A stretch of 64,000 nucleotides of DNA, from NCBI GenBank assembly GCA_038521625.1, contig JBCBKP010000010.1:29099-93098 (forward strand). Direction: 5' to 3'. The position numbers were made by a program, and so were the translations under genes. Every line of letters begins with the position of its first letter. Within the stretch, counting starts at the first letter, position 1. Shown here one piece after another: positions 24,620 to 34,134 of this stretch. A model generated the notes under the pieces. That model ran no database searches. It was not told where the DNA came from and was given only the letters and a program-made list of their open reading frames with translations. The DNA comes from JBCBKP01 sp038521625. GTDB lineage: Bacteria; Planctomycetota; Phycisphaerae; Phycisphaerales; UBA1924.

Positions 24620-27600
24620 TCAGAGCGGCACCTCGCGGAAGGCGACGATCCGCGGGCGGTCGCCCTCGCTGACCACGTTCGACCGGTCGATGATCATCAG
24701 GAACCGCTTCTGGTAGGTCGGCGTCATCGGGTCCGACCGCGACAGCCCCTCGACGTCGTCGCGGGCGTAGCCGCGGAGGACGAACCACGCGGCGTAGAGG
24801 TCGCTGCGGACGTCGGTGGTCTCGAGGATGCCGTCGAGCAGCGCGAGACGTTCCATGTAGTCGTTTGCGACGGCGTCCTGGAAGATGTGGCGGTTGTTGC
24901 TGGCGGCGCTGTTGTCCGGATCGGCTCGGAAGCGACCGGGCAGCATCGACACGCGATAAATATCCCCTTCACCGGAATCCGAGGCACCGCTGCCGAGCGA
25001 GCCGAGCGCGATCGGCTGCGTCGCGGCGATCGGATCGGTGAAGTCGCGACCGTAGAAGTCGGGAAGCAGATGCCTCACGTTCTGAAGGCGGTTGCCCCAG
25101 TTCGCCGCGTTCGGCAGCCCGAGCGCCGCCGCGCGGTCTGGCGTCGCCATGGTCGCGGCGAGCACCTCGGCGGCCGAGCCCAGACCGGGCTGCCAGCGGA
25201 TGCCGGGGATGCCGTTCATGCGCGTGCGTCCGAGGCCGTCGCTGCCCGAACCCGCGATCGAGTCCTCGAGACCGTTGGTCAGCAGCACGTCCTCGATGTC
25301 CGGGTCAGTGTTGGCGAAGCCCCCGTCGTCGAAGCGGAAGTCGAGCGCCGGGCCCCCGGGCGAAAGGCCCTGCCCGGCGGTGTCGAGATCGAAAGCCGAC
25401 GATGCCCGCGCGATCGCGCTGCGGCGGTCTCGATAGGCGATGACCGATGCTGCGGCATCCGGCGTACGGATCCGGGCGTCCGAGCCGGTCTGCGAGAACG
25501 GGTCGGGGATGCCGATACCGATCGGCAAGTCGGCGTTGGTGCCATCGTTGAATCCCTGCGACCCGCCGCCCTTGGCGCCGGCGGGCATCGACCGGACGAC
25601 GCTCCACTCATTGTTCGCTTCCGTCCGACCGCCGCTGGTCGGACCGGCGTTGGCGATCGTTTCCAGAGGCACGACGTTCGGGTCGCCCGCGGTGACGTCG
25701 ACGGCCACGGGTGGCGCTAGGCCCGGCAGCAGGCGCACGATCTCCGGCATCGCCGTGTTGATGTTGACGATGCCGCGTCGGAGCCTGGATACGTTGAGGC
25801 GACCCGGCGTCGCCGCCGGGTCGTACGTGCCCGGCACTACGGCGTTCAGCACGTTGAAGGCCATCGGGACGCCCGAGCCGACGATGTAGTCGCCGATCAT
25901 TCCGCGGTCCTCGAGGTTAGATGTCAGGTCCGGCTCGAAGAGGGCCGGTCGAGCCGCGGGATCGTCGTTGTTGACGAACGCGACGTAGTCGTCGAGGCGG
26001 AGACGCCCGTTGTCGAGCAGGAACTCGGACTGGGCGTCGGTCGGGTTCTGGACCAGGTTGCGGTAGAAGAACAGGTGCGGGTCGGTACCCACGGCGGTGT
26101 TGTAGAACGCGGCCTCCTCGAAGCCGAGCGCGGCCGCCAGCGCTTCGCCGAGCGTCACCCAGCGGACGCCGACGGTGCTGATTGCCGAGGAGGGGAAGAG
26201 GTCGAGCGGGTTCGCGTCCGCGCCGGTCACGACCCGCGACGGGCCGACGCCGAGCGGCAGGAGAAGATCGGAGATCCGCGCCGTCGAGATCTGGCGATCG
26301 GCCGGCATCGCCATCGAACTCGCCATCGAATCGGGGAAGTCACGGAACTCGTTGTTCGGCAGGATCAGCGAGGCACCGAGCGATTCGATGGGCGTGCCGG
26401 CGGCCGTCCCCGGTGCTCCGGGAGCCGCATCGTCGCCAACGAAACGACGCACCTCGTTCTTCGTCGTCGAAGTCGTGTCGGCCGGGTGCTCGGGGAGCGA
26501 CTCGAACCAGCGGTTGGCCGAGGGGTTCATCCGAAGATCGTCTAGAAAGTCTGGGAACGAGCGCAGCTCGTACCGGAGCATCCCGGCGACCTCGACGCTG
26601 GGCGCGAAGTCGGAGAGAGACGGCGCTGTCACCTCCGGAAGCACCGGCCCGATCCGCGAGCCCGGCACGCCGCCGACGCGGTCCACGAGCCACGGCGGGA
26701 TCGTGCCCGGGCCGAAATCACCAACCGTCGCGGTCGTGCCCGAGAGATCGCCCTTTCGGACGCCACCGAATCGGATCAGCGTCAACCCGGCACTGCCGTT
26801 GCTCTCAACGATGCCAGAGGAGAACGCGCCCGGCCCCCCAGCGACGAGCGAGATCGTGTTGTTGATCTCAAGCGCGGGGTTCTCCGGCAGTCTGCCGCTC
26901 ACGAATCGGCTGTCGTCGTCGATCATGCCGGCGTCGCGGTCGATGATGCGGTCAACGAGCTGGTCGTTCTCGATCCAAAGCGGTGTCACAGGCGGAGCGT
27001 CGGGCCCGGTGAGCCCCGTGACACCATTCGGTTCGAAGCTCGTATTCGGAGCCTCGGTGTCGTTCGGCTGCAGGAGCGGCCCGTCCTCGAGCACCGTGCG
27101 CCAGAGACGGATCTCGCGTCGGCTGCGGTTGTCTTGGTCGTCCGGGCGTGCCGCCAGCGTGCCGGTCTGACCACCACCGGCCTCCCGCGCCTGCGCCCCG
27201 ACGACACGCTGCGTGAAGTCCACGAACGCGCCGGACGTTGCACCGCCCGAGACGTTCAGCGCCTGCCCGGTGCGAGGATCGATCTGGAGCATCCGGAAGA
27301 CGTCCGAACTGTTGATCCGAGCGCCGGTGCCAACGCCGGAGCCGTCGAAGTCGAAGAGCCGCTGCGATTGGTCGAGCCTCGTCAGAAGGTCACCGAGCGG
27401 GTCGCCCGTCGAGGCCGACGGCAGGTTCGAGAGCACGAACTCCATATCGAACCAGCGCTGCCCGAGCGCGTTCAGATCATCGTGCGCGGAGAAGTAGTAG
27501 ATCCTCGACTGACCGGGCTCGAGCGTGTCGCCGGCGAATCGCGTCGGCGTCCTCTGGTTGTCGACCGGCGCGAGACCGAAGAAGCGGCCGCCGAATTCGA

Positions 27601-30600
27601 GGTAGTAGTTAAATCGCCGCACATCGGCGAAAGCACCCGGCACGCCCATCGTCGCGCCCTCCACAAAGTTCAGCGCGACCGGCTCATCGAAGGGGTTGGT
27701 GATCTCGACCAGCAGAAGCTGAAGCATCAGGTCGGGATTTGTCCCGTTCCGCGTCGTGTTGATGTCCGACTCGGTGACGAGGGATGGGTTGTTGATCCTG
27801 AACAGGTCGATGTCCATCTGCGAAGAGCCGCCCACGTCGACCGTGCTCAGCTCGTTCTCGCCGCCTGGCAGGCCGAGGCTCGGCCCGGCCCCCGTCTCCG
27901 GCGTGTCGACGTAGATCACCAGCGTCGCGGCCTCGGTGATGACCGGGTGCGCTTCGATTCCGTAGACCTCGACGATCTGGCGCTCCGGATCCACGGCGCC
28001 GCCCGGGCGCTCGATCTCGTTCGGGAGCGACGGATCGCGGTCTGCCCCGTCGTTGACATCATTGAGAACCAAGCGGCGGCCGGCCCGCCAGGAGAGGAAC
28101 GGGTCGGTCTGGAAGTCGGTGGCGCCCTTGCCGTTGACCGAGGCGTAGGGCTGGTTCTCGTCGGGCTTGTTCGCGTCGCCCAGCAGCAGCGTCGCGACCG
28201 TCGGCAGGCTGTCCTCGTCGTAGAGATCGGCCATGTTGACCGCCATGTGCCCGGCGATCCGCATCGCGATCTCGGGCCCGCGGTGGCCGTAGAACAGCGT
28301 CGAGAGCGGACCGGAGCTCGTCGGGTCATTGATCGCGGGATCCCACGCCGATAGTGCGCCCTTGGTCGCGGCGGAGGAGGGCGGTTCGCCGAACAGCTTG
28401 TTCACGTCACGGCTGACGGTGTCGCCGGCCGACCCCTGCGAGAGCTCGGGGAGCAGGGCGCCAGCGTATAGGCGGAACAGACGCTCCAGACCCTCGCGCC
28501 GCTGACGGGCCCCGTCCTCGTCACGCCGCTGGTTCGGCTCGACGCTCCCGATACCCTCGAAGAGATCGTCGAAGCCGAGGCGGACGTCCTCAGCGCCGTC
28601 GAGCGCGAGCGTGAACGGGCGGACGTCGCTCTCGGTGTTCGCGTTGCCGACGTCGGAGCGGAGCGGCAGCGTGCGATTGCGCAGCGGCGTCGCGCCGCTG
28701 TCGGTCGTCAGACGCGTCCGCGGGTTGAGCGCCCAGAGCGCGAGGGTCTCGCTATCGAGGATGCTGTCGCCGAAGGCCCGTTGGTTGGCGTTGGGCGAGG
28801 GGTCGAAGATGTTGTCGTGGTTGTCGCGCTCGAGCTCGAGCGGGCGGTTGGACCGCAGCGGGTCGTAGCGCGTCGTGTCGTCGGCAACGATCCTGCCGCC
28901 GCCGAAGCTGGTGCCGAAGTCGATATCGAACCGCCCGGCGGTGACCGACTCGAGACGGGAGGTCACCAGCGGGTCGTTGAGGCCGCCGAAGGACAGAAGC
29001 TCGACCAGGTCCTCGACCCCGAAGACGTTGGTGCCGAAGGCCCGCCGCTCGGGCAGCCCGTCGTCGAGGGCGAACGGGCTGACCGACGTGATCGCGCCGG
29101 CGTAGTCGAGACGGAGCAGACCGACCTCACGCGGGTCTCGTGCCTCGATCGCGCGCCCGTAGTCCCGCCGGCCATCGGCGTCCGTGCGGCCGTCCTCGTA
29201 CAGGCCCCAGGTGAACGGCGAGACGTCGCTGAGCTGCGACCTCAGACCGAACGGATCGAACCCCGGGGGGACGGCGTCGTCGGAACCGGACTCCTCGTAC
29301 GGGAAGTCCGGGTCGTTCTCGATCGCGCGGCGGATCGCGCTGTACGCGAGTCGCCCGCTGTAGATCGACGAGAAATCCAGCGAAGCGCCGGCGAGGCCGC
29401 CCCAGTTGCCGCTGTCGATGACGTAGCCCGAGTAGTCGTCGCCGATGCGGACCGTCGGGAAGTCTTCCTGGAGCAGCTGCGGCTGCTCGATGAAGCGGTA
29501 GGAGAGCGCGCTGTCGCCCCCGGCCTGCCAGGTCACGCCGCGCGGCACCAGGAAGTCCATCGCCGCGTCCTGCATCGTCAGCAGGCGGCGGAGGTCGATC
29601 TCGGCGACCGACGAGCCGAGCGGCGTCGAGGTCGTCGGCGAGGTGAGCTGGTCGGTCGCGGTGTTGACGTTGACCAGCGCCGAGAGGTCGATCACGCGCG
29701 CGCCCACGAACCACCGCAGGTCGCCCTCGGGCAGCAGCGGCGCCGGGTTGTCCTGGTCGCGGGCGTTGACAAGCTCGACCCAGCGTGCGTCGGCGATGCC
29801 GTCGCCGTCGGCGTCGGCGTACTGGTAGTCCGGGTAGTCGGGGCTGTCGAAGCCCGCGATCGCGCCGTTGCGGTCCTCGATGCTGAAGCCGTCGTTCAGC
29901 GGGAAGGCCATGTAGCGCTGGTTCGCCGTGAACCACGCCGGGCGGTTCAGCACCTCGGGCTGGTCGGTCGACCTGCGGATGCCGTACGGCAGCTGCGTCG
30001 TGGCCCGGAGCCGCGCGTCGGTCTTGGCCTGCAGCAGCGACATCCGGAAGGTCATCGCGGCGCGGCCGTCGATGATGCCGATGCCGGAGGGCGCGTCGAA
30101 GTTGCTGCCGCCCCGTCCCGTGCCGTCATCGCGGAGATTGTAGAGATTCACGAATCGCCCGTCGGGGGCGATGTTGGTGATGTGCCGCCAGTCCCGGTCG
30201 TCGAGCCAGTACAGCCGCGGATCGACCGCGCCGCCGATCTGGAAGGAATGGAGCCGGCCGACGCGGTTGCTCGCGATGGTCTCGCGGGCATCGAGCAGGC
30301 CGGCGAAGCTCGGGCGTGGCGAGGCGAGCCATGGATCCGAAGCGATGCCGGCGCCGCTGCGCCTGCCCAGGGCGCCGGGCCCGGGCCGGCCCGTGGGCGT
30401 GAAGAGGTCCGGGTCGGGTTCGCTCGACTCGAGGCCGGGGATCCCGGTGAGTTCGCCGACGCTGAATCGCGTGAAGTCGCTGATCGGCGCGTCGGTGACC
30501 TCGCGCCGGAGCCGGATCTGCGCGCCGCCCGAGCCGCCCACCGGGCCGAGCTCGGCGTAGTAGTCGAGCCGGTCGTCGCCGACGACGCCCGCGATCCACT

Positions 30601-30778
30601 CCGCCACAGCGCGCTCGACGCTCGCGTTCTCCTGGGTGCGTTCGACCGAGCTGGCGACGCGCTGGTCGGCCTGTCCGATCGTGACGTACAGCGCGGCCAG
30701 GACCGAGATGAGCGCCAGCGTGCCGACCGCCACGATCAACGCGCTGCCCCGCTCCGATGTCGTTCGCTTGCGTGCCAT
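24620..30778 (-). CDS. Giant GspK/PilX-like pseudopilin
   Basis: A 2052-residue protein, about six times the usual GspK length. The N-terminus SERGSALIVAVGTLALISVL is a prepilin-like leader with Gly at -1 and no Glu at +5, as expected for GspK and PilX, which cap pseudopilus tips. GspK-type hairpin motifs occur twice: VNVNTATDQL and IVNINTAMPEIVRLLPGL. A calcium-loop-like YADADGDGIADARW lies around residue 319. The remainder is rich in Asp, Gly and Pro and looks like large extracellular or periplasmic insertions. It is last in the E-F-G-H-I-J-K gene order, which supports the K assignment. ATG at 30778 has GGAG seven bases upstream; an in-frame ATG at 30835 overlapping the J gene is less likely. 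The reading frame is intact throughout. Confidence 0.82.
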   Translation of the reverse strand: MARKRTTSERGSALIVAVGTLALISVLAALYVTIGQADQRVASSVERTQENASVERAVAEWIAGVVGDDRLDYYAELGPVGGSGGAQIRLRREVTDAPISDFTRFSVGELTGIPGLESSEPDPDLFTPTGRPGPGALGRRSGAGIASDPWLASPRPSFAGLLDARETIASNRVGRLHSFQIGGAVDPRLYWLDDRDWRHITNIAPDGRFVNLYNLRDDGTGRGGSNFDAPSGIGIIDGRAAMTFRMSLLQAKTDARLRATTQLPYGIRRSTDQPEVLNRPAWFTANQRYMAFPLNDGFSIEDRNGAIAGFDSPDYPDYQYADADGDGIADARWVELVNARDQDNPAPLLPEGDLRWFVGARVIDLSALVNVNTATDQLTSPTTSTPLGSSVAEIDLRRLLTMQDAAMDFLVPRGVTWQAGGDSALSYRFIEQPQLLQEDFPTVRIGDDYSGYVIDSGNWGGLAGASLDFSSIYSGRLAYSAIRRAIENDPDFPYEESGSDDAVPPGFDPFGLRSQLSDVSPFTWGLYEDGRTDADGRRDYGRAIEARDPREVGLLRLDYAGAITSVSPFALDDGLPERRAFGTNVFGVEDLVELLSFGGLNDPLVTSRLESVTAGRFDIDFGTSFGGGRIVADDTTRYDPLRSNRPLELERDNHDNIFDPSPNANQRAFGDSILDSETLALWALNPRTRLTTDSGATPLRNRTLPLRSDVGNANTESDVRPFTLALDGAEDVRLGFDDLFEGIGSVEPNQRRDEDGARQRREGLERLFRLYAGALLPELSQGSAGDTVSRDVNKLFGEPPSSAATKGALSAWDPAINDPTSSGPLSTLFYGHRGPEIAMRIAGHMAVNMADLYDEDSLPTVATLLLGDANKPDENQPYASVNGKGATDFQTDPFLSWRAGRRLVLNDVNDGADRDPSLPNEIERPGGAVDPERQIVEVYGIEAHPVITEAATLVIYVDTPETGAGPSLGLPGGENELSTVDVGGSSQMDIDLFRINNPSLVTESDINTTRNGTNPDLMLQLLLVEITNPFDEPVALNFVEGATMGVPGAFADVRRFNYYLEFGGRFFGLAPVDNQRTPTRFAGDTLEPGQSRIYYFSAHDDLNALGQRWFDMEFVLSNLPSASTGDPLGDLLTRLDQSQRLFDFDGSGVGTGARINSSDVFRMLQIDPRTGQALNVSGGATSGAFVDFTQRVVGAQAREAGGGQTGTLAARPDDQDNRSRREIRLWRTVLEDGPLLQPNDTEAPNTSFEPNGVTGLTGPDAPPVTPLWIENDQLVDRIIDRDAGMIDDDSRFVSGRLPENPALEINNTISLVAGGPGAFSSGIVESNGSAGLTLIRFGGVRKGDLSGTTATVGDFGPGTIPPWLVDRVGGVPGSRIGPVLPEVTAPSLSDFAPSVEVAGMLRYELRSFPDFLDDLRMNPSANRWFESLPEHPADTTSTTKNEVRRFVGDDAAPGAPGTAAGTPIESLGASLILPNNEFRDFPDSMASSMAMPADRQISTARISDLLLPLGVGPSRVVTGADANPLDLFPSSAISTVGVRWVTLGEALAAALGFEEAAFYNTAVGTDPHLFFYRNLVQNPTDAQSEFLLDNGRLRLDDYVAFVNNDDPAARPALFEPDLTSNLEDRGMIGDYIVGSGVPMAFNVLNAVVPGTYDPAATPGRLNVSRLRRGIVNINTAMPEIVRLLPGLAPPVAVDVTAGDPNVVPLETIANAGPTSGGRTEANNEWSVVRSMPAGAKGGGSQGFNDGTNADLPIGIGIPDPFSQTGSDARIRTPDAAASVIAYRDRRSAIARASSAFDLDTAGQGLSPGGPALDFRFDDGGFANTDPDIEDVLLTNGLEDSIAGSGSDGLGRTRMNGIPGIRWQPGLGSAAEVLAATMATPDRAAALGLPNAANWGNRLQNVRHLLPDFYGRDFTDPIAATQPIALGSLGSGASDSGEGDIYRVSMLPGRFRADPDNSAASNNRHIFQDAVANDYMERLALLDGILETTDVRSDLYAAWFVLRGYARDDVEGLSRSDPMTPTYQKRFLMIIDRSNVVSEGDRPRIVAFREVPL

Positions 30779-30824
30779 CACAGTGCTCCGCGACGGGCGC
30801 CGGCCGCTCGGCCGGCGCTCGCGC

Positions 30825-32840
30825 TCAAAGTCCATCGACGTCCGGCACCCGGAAGGTCACCTGGTACGTCTGCTCGCTCGACAGGTCCGCCTCGTCAGCG
30901 AACCGGAAGGTCACACGGATCAGCTTGGGCCAGGGCCAGGGCTCGAGCCTGTCGGTCTCGAAATCCCCACCGTCGCGCTCGATCAGCGTCTGGCCGAAGG
31001 TGTAGTACGCGATCGACGGTCCGCTACCGCTCTGACCCTGCAGCGACCGCGTGATCAGCTGGGTCGCCGCGCCGGTCAGCGGGAACTGGACCACGCTCGC
31101 CCGCGTCGGGTCGAACCGCGGCAAGATCGCCGCCGGGTCGTCGTCGTCCTCATCGTCCCAGAATTCGCGAGGGATGACGAAGTCGTTCCGCTGCTCGAGC
31201 AGCGTGTCGTCGTACTGGGGCAGGTCGTTCTCGCCGTCGAGGAGACCGTCCTCCTCCCAGTAGTCCGCGATGAGCCGCTCGCCCCGCGCCGGCTCGTACA
31301 GCCCGTCGACTCCGCCCGGGGTGTCGCCCCAGCGGCGGATGCCGTGCCAGATCGGAGCGCCGAAGCCGGGGTTCGGGAATCCGTCGACGGTCTCGCGGTT
31401 GTCGATGATGCCAAAGCTGAACTCGACGATGAACTCGGTGCAGCGCGGCAGGAAGACGAAGCTCGACAGCATGTCCTGGTCGGCGAGGCGGTACGCGCTC
31501 GCGGCGCGCTGCTGCGGGTTGTCGTCGCTCGAGAGCCCGAGCGTGCGCGTCGGCGACAGCTCGTAGCGGATGCGGGATCCCTCCACGCGTCCGCTCACCG
31601 GGTCGCGCGTCTGGTAGCTCCAGACCTCGCTCGGCAGCCCGTCGAGCATCCAGGCCTGCGTCGCGAGCACGCCCGTCCCCCGGAAGCCATCGACAACCGC
31701 GCCGAAATCCCCCGTTCCGAACAGGCTGAGCTGGCTGTCGAGGGTCGCGGACCGGTTGATCCCGAGCGGCGGGATGATCGCGTTCCCGCTGCGGTCGAGC
31801 GGCCCCCGCACGATCGCGTCCACGTCGTCCAGCGTGGTCGCCGCGATGTCGACGATCCCCGACTGCGCCGTGGGGCGGGCGAGGACGCCGGTCGAGCCCG
31901 ACGCGCCGTCGAGATCGGCACCGAGACCGACGATCGTTCGAACGAACGGGGCGAAGCCCGAGTCGGCGAGCTGGCTCAGCGGGGGCTCGGTGACCGCGAG
32001 CGAGCGGAACAGGCTCATCTGCGCCGGCTGCGCCGCGATCTGGCGCGGGCTGTCGAGCAGTTCGGACTGCTGCGCGGCGGTGAGCGTGAACCCGACCAGC
32101 GTCGGGGGCAGGTCGCTCAGCCGCGGACGCGGCGGCGACAGCAGCGTCACATGGCGGAGAAGCGACCAGTCGGTCGCGAACTGATTGGGATTGTCGAACT
32201 GCTCCGCGACGACGCCGAGCCGAGAGTCCTGCAGCAGCGGGCTCTGATCCACGCCGATCACGCCCGTGGCCGGCGCGTTCAGGTTCGGATCCGTGATCGG
32301 GAGCGATACCCGCGGCGTTAGAAAGGTCGTGTCGTCGATCGGGTTGTCCGGTGAGTCGGCACCGCCGAGATCAACGGGCAGGCGCTGGCCGTGCCCGTAG
32401 TAGATCCGGGCCGTGTCGCTGCGGGCGACGAGCGCGGGATCGAGCGGGGCGCGCAGCGTGGCGAAGTCGTCCCGGGCGAAGAACATGATCTGGTCGATCC
32501 GGCGCGGGCGCGGCAATTCGTCGTCCGGCGTCAGCCCCACCAGCACCGGATCGAGGGCGGCGATCTCGTTCGACCGGTACCGCGTGATCTCGTTGGCGAT
32601 GACCAGGAAGCCCTCGGTGCGCACCATGCGGTCGAAGTCGCGGCGCATCACACGCTCGACCCGGGCCGCCACCCGGTTGACGTTGCTCAGGCGCTGCCCG
32701 GCGGTCACCGTCTCGCCGACCGTCGCGAAGATCGAGGCGATCGCCACCGTCACGATAGAGACCAGCGCCACCGCGAGGATCACCTCGAGGAGCGTGAAGC
32801 CGCCCGCCGCGGTCCGGGTTGTCATTCGAGTCGCTCGCAC
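30825..32840 (-). CDS. Prepilin-type protein, GspJ position
   Basis: A 671-residue protein with a type IV prepilin leader: RTAAGG followed by FTLLEVILAVALVSIVTV (Gly at -1, Glu at +5, hydrophobic helix). The C-terminal part contains beta-rich segments such as FIVEFSFGI and LIRVTFRFADEADL, the latter resembling the end of GspJ proteins. GspJ is normally about 200 residues, so most of this protein is insertion. It sits between the I- and K-like genes, which is the canonical J position. GTG at 32840 is preferred for its GAGGTGA ribosome binding site, only 4 bp after the I gene stop; ATG at 32825 is an alternative. Confidence 0.82.
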   Translation of the reverse strand: MRATRMTTRTAAGGFTLLEVILAVALVSIVTVAIASIFATVGETVTAGQRLSNVNRVAARVERVMRRDFDRMVRTEGFLVIANEITRYRSNEIAALDPVLVGLTPDDELPRPRRIDQIMFFARDDFATLRAPLDPALVARSDTARIYYGHGQRLPVDLGGADSPDNPIDDTTFLTPRVSLPITDPNLNAPATGVIGVDQSPLLQDSRLGVVAEQFDNPNQFATDWSLLRHVTLLSPPRPRLSDLPPTLVGFTLTAAQQSELLDSPRQIAAQPAQMSLFRSLAVTEPPLSQLADSGFAPFVRTIVGLGADLDGASGSTGVLARPTAQSGIVDIAATTLDDVDAIVRGPLDRSGNAIIPPLGINRSATLDSQLSLFGTGDFGAVVDGFRGTGVLATQAWMLDGLPSEVWSYQTRDPVSGRVEGSRIRYELSPTRTLGLSSDDNPQQRAASAYRLADQDMLSSFVFLPRCTEFIVEFSFGIIDNRETVDGFPNPGFGAPIWHGIRRWGDTPGGVDGLYEPARGERLIADYWEEDGLLDGENDLPQYDDTLLEQRNDFVIPREFWDDEDDDDPAAILPRFDPTRASVVQFPLTGAATQLITRSLQGQSGSGPSIAYYTFGQTLIERDGGDFETDRLEPWPWPKLIRVTFRFADEADLSSEQTYQVTFRVPDVDGL

Positions 32841-32844
32841 CGGC

Positions 32845-34134
32845 TCACCTCAGGTTGAAGACTTCGATCGCCGCCGGGACCTGCGGCGTGAACACGATCT
32901 GGCGCAGCTTCGAGGCCCGCTCGGCCGGCGTGGCGTCCGCGGGCGCGCCGTCACCGTCCCGCAATCTCGAGGGCGAGTACGGCGGGTCCACCTGGATCAC
33001 GTTCGCGCCCGGGCCCAGGTTCAGCCCGGCACGCTCGAGCACCTCCTCGCTGGGGACGGCGATGACCCGACGCACGTTGCCGAGGTTGTCCACGAAGAGC
33101 TGCCCGTTTCGCTCGATGAAGCCGAAGGTCCGCGCCGGGTCGAAGCCGCCGATCAGGTCGGTCTCGACGCCGGCGTCGCCCTGGATCGACAGAAGCACGA
33201 ATCGCCCGCGCAGCTCCGGGTCACCGGCGTCGAAATTGTCGAGAAGCTCGGCCGTCAGCCCGAACGGCACCGAGTAGTCGCCGATCCCGTTGCGCGTCGC
33301 GGTGCCGGAGCCGTAGTCGAACGCGACCGGGAACGGCGCCGCGGCGACGCCGCGATCCGACTCGCCGTTCGCGTTCGTGAGCAGCTCGGCGATCGATCGC
33401 CCGCCGCCCGCCCGGATGCCAGGGTCGATTCGGCGCAGGAACAGCGCCGCCTGGATGCCGCCGCTCTCGCTCCGGCGCAGGACGATGTCCCAGACGTACA
33501 GCGGCTGCAGCTCGAGCCCCGCCCCGCCGGCCAGCGGCACGCCGGTCGAGAACGGTTTGGGGTACAGCCGCGCCTCGACAGGAATGCCGGTGCGGATCTC
33601 CTCACGGAGATTCACCGGCAGGGCACGCTGGTACTCGTCGGCTCGAGCCCGCACCAGCGGGATCTCTCCCTGCTCGACGTAGCGCTGCCGCAGCTCGCCG
33701 CCCGTCGGCGCGTTCCGATCCCAGATCCAGTCGACCTCCCAGAGGTAGCTAAATGCCCCATCCTGAAACCCGCTCGGCGGCGGGTTGTCCTCGTCGCTCG
33801 CCGGGCCGTATTCCCGGCCCTGGCCGAGACCGAAGTCGTAGTTTCCGGCCTCCTGGTCGCCCGTGTCGAACAGCGGCCCCGCGGCGACATTCTGGCCCAT
33901 GAGTCCGTTGCCGATGTCCTGGATCTGCAGCGCCCGCAGCAGCCCGCCCTCGGCGAGCAGGTCCGACTGGATCGCCGACGTCACCACGGTCGCGTTGATC
34001 CGGTCGCTCGCCTCGCGCTGCTGGCGGATGACCGCGGGGAAGATCGAGCCGATCCCGAGCAGGCCGATCGCCAGGATCAGCACCGCGAAGAGCACCTCGA
34101 TCAGCGTGAACGCCGGACGCATGCGGGACCTCAT
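32845..34134 (-). CDS. Prepilin-type protein, GspI position
   Basis: A 429-residue protein beginning MRSRMRPA then FTLIEVLFAVLILAIGLLG, a minor-pseudopilin helix with Glu at +5. The residue at -1 is Ala rather than Gly. After the helix, GSIFPAVIRQQREASDRI is typical of the PilV/GspI type. The rest is a large soluble domain with no recognised motif. ATG at 34134 overlaps the stop of the preceding gene (ATGA) and has GGAGG upstream, so the two are translationally coupled. Confidence 0.83.
   Translation of the reverse strand: MRSRMRPAFTLIEVLFAVLILAIGLLGIGSIFPAVIRQQREASDRINATVVTSAIQSDLLAEGGLLRALQIQDIGNGLMGQNVAAGPLFDTGDQEAGNYDFGLGQGREYGPASDEDNPPPSGFQDGAFSYLWEVDWIWDRNAPTGGELRQRYVEQGEIPLVRARADEYQRALPVNLREEIRTGIPVEARLYPKPFSTGVPLAGGAGLELQPLYVWDIVLRRSESGGIQAALFLRRIDPGIRAGGGRSIAELLTNANGESDRGVAAAPFPVAFDYGSGTATRNGIGDYSVPFGLTAELLDNFDAGDPELRGRFVLLSIQGDAGVETDLIGGFDPARTFGFIERNGQLFVDNLGNVRRVIAVPSEEVLERAGLNLGPGANVIQVDPPYSPSRLRDGDGAPADATPAERASKLRQIVFTPQVPAAIEVFNLR

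Noticed and set aside
24477..24716. Plus-strand open frame across tRNA-Pro
   Set aside because: Overlaps a complete tRNA and the end of the GspK-like gene; no coding signal.
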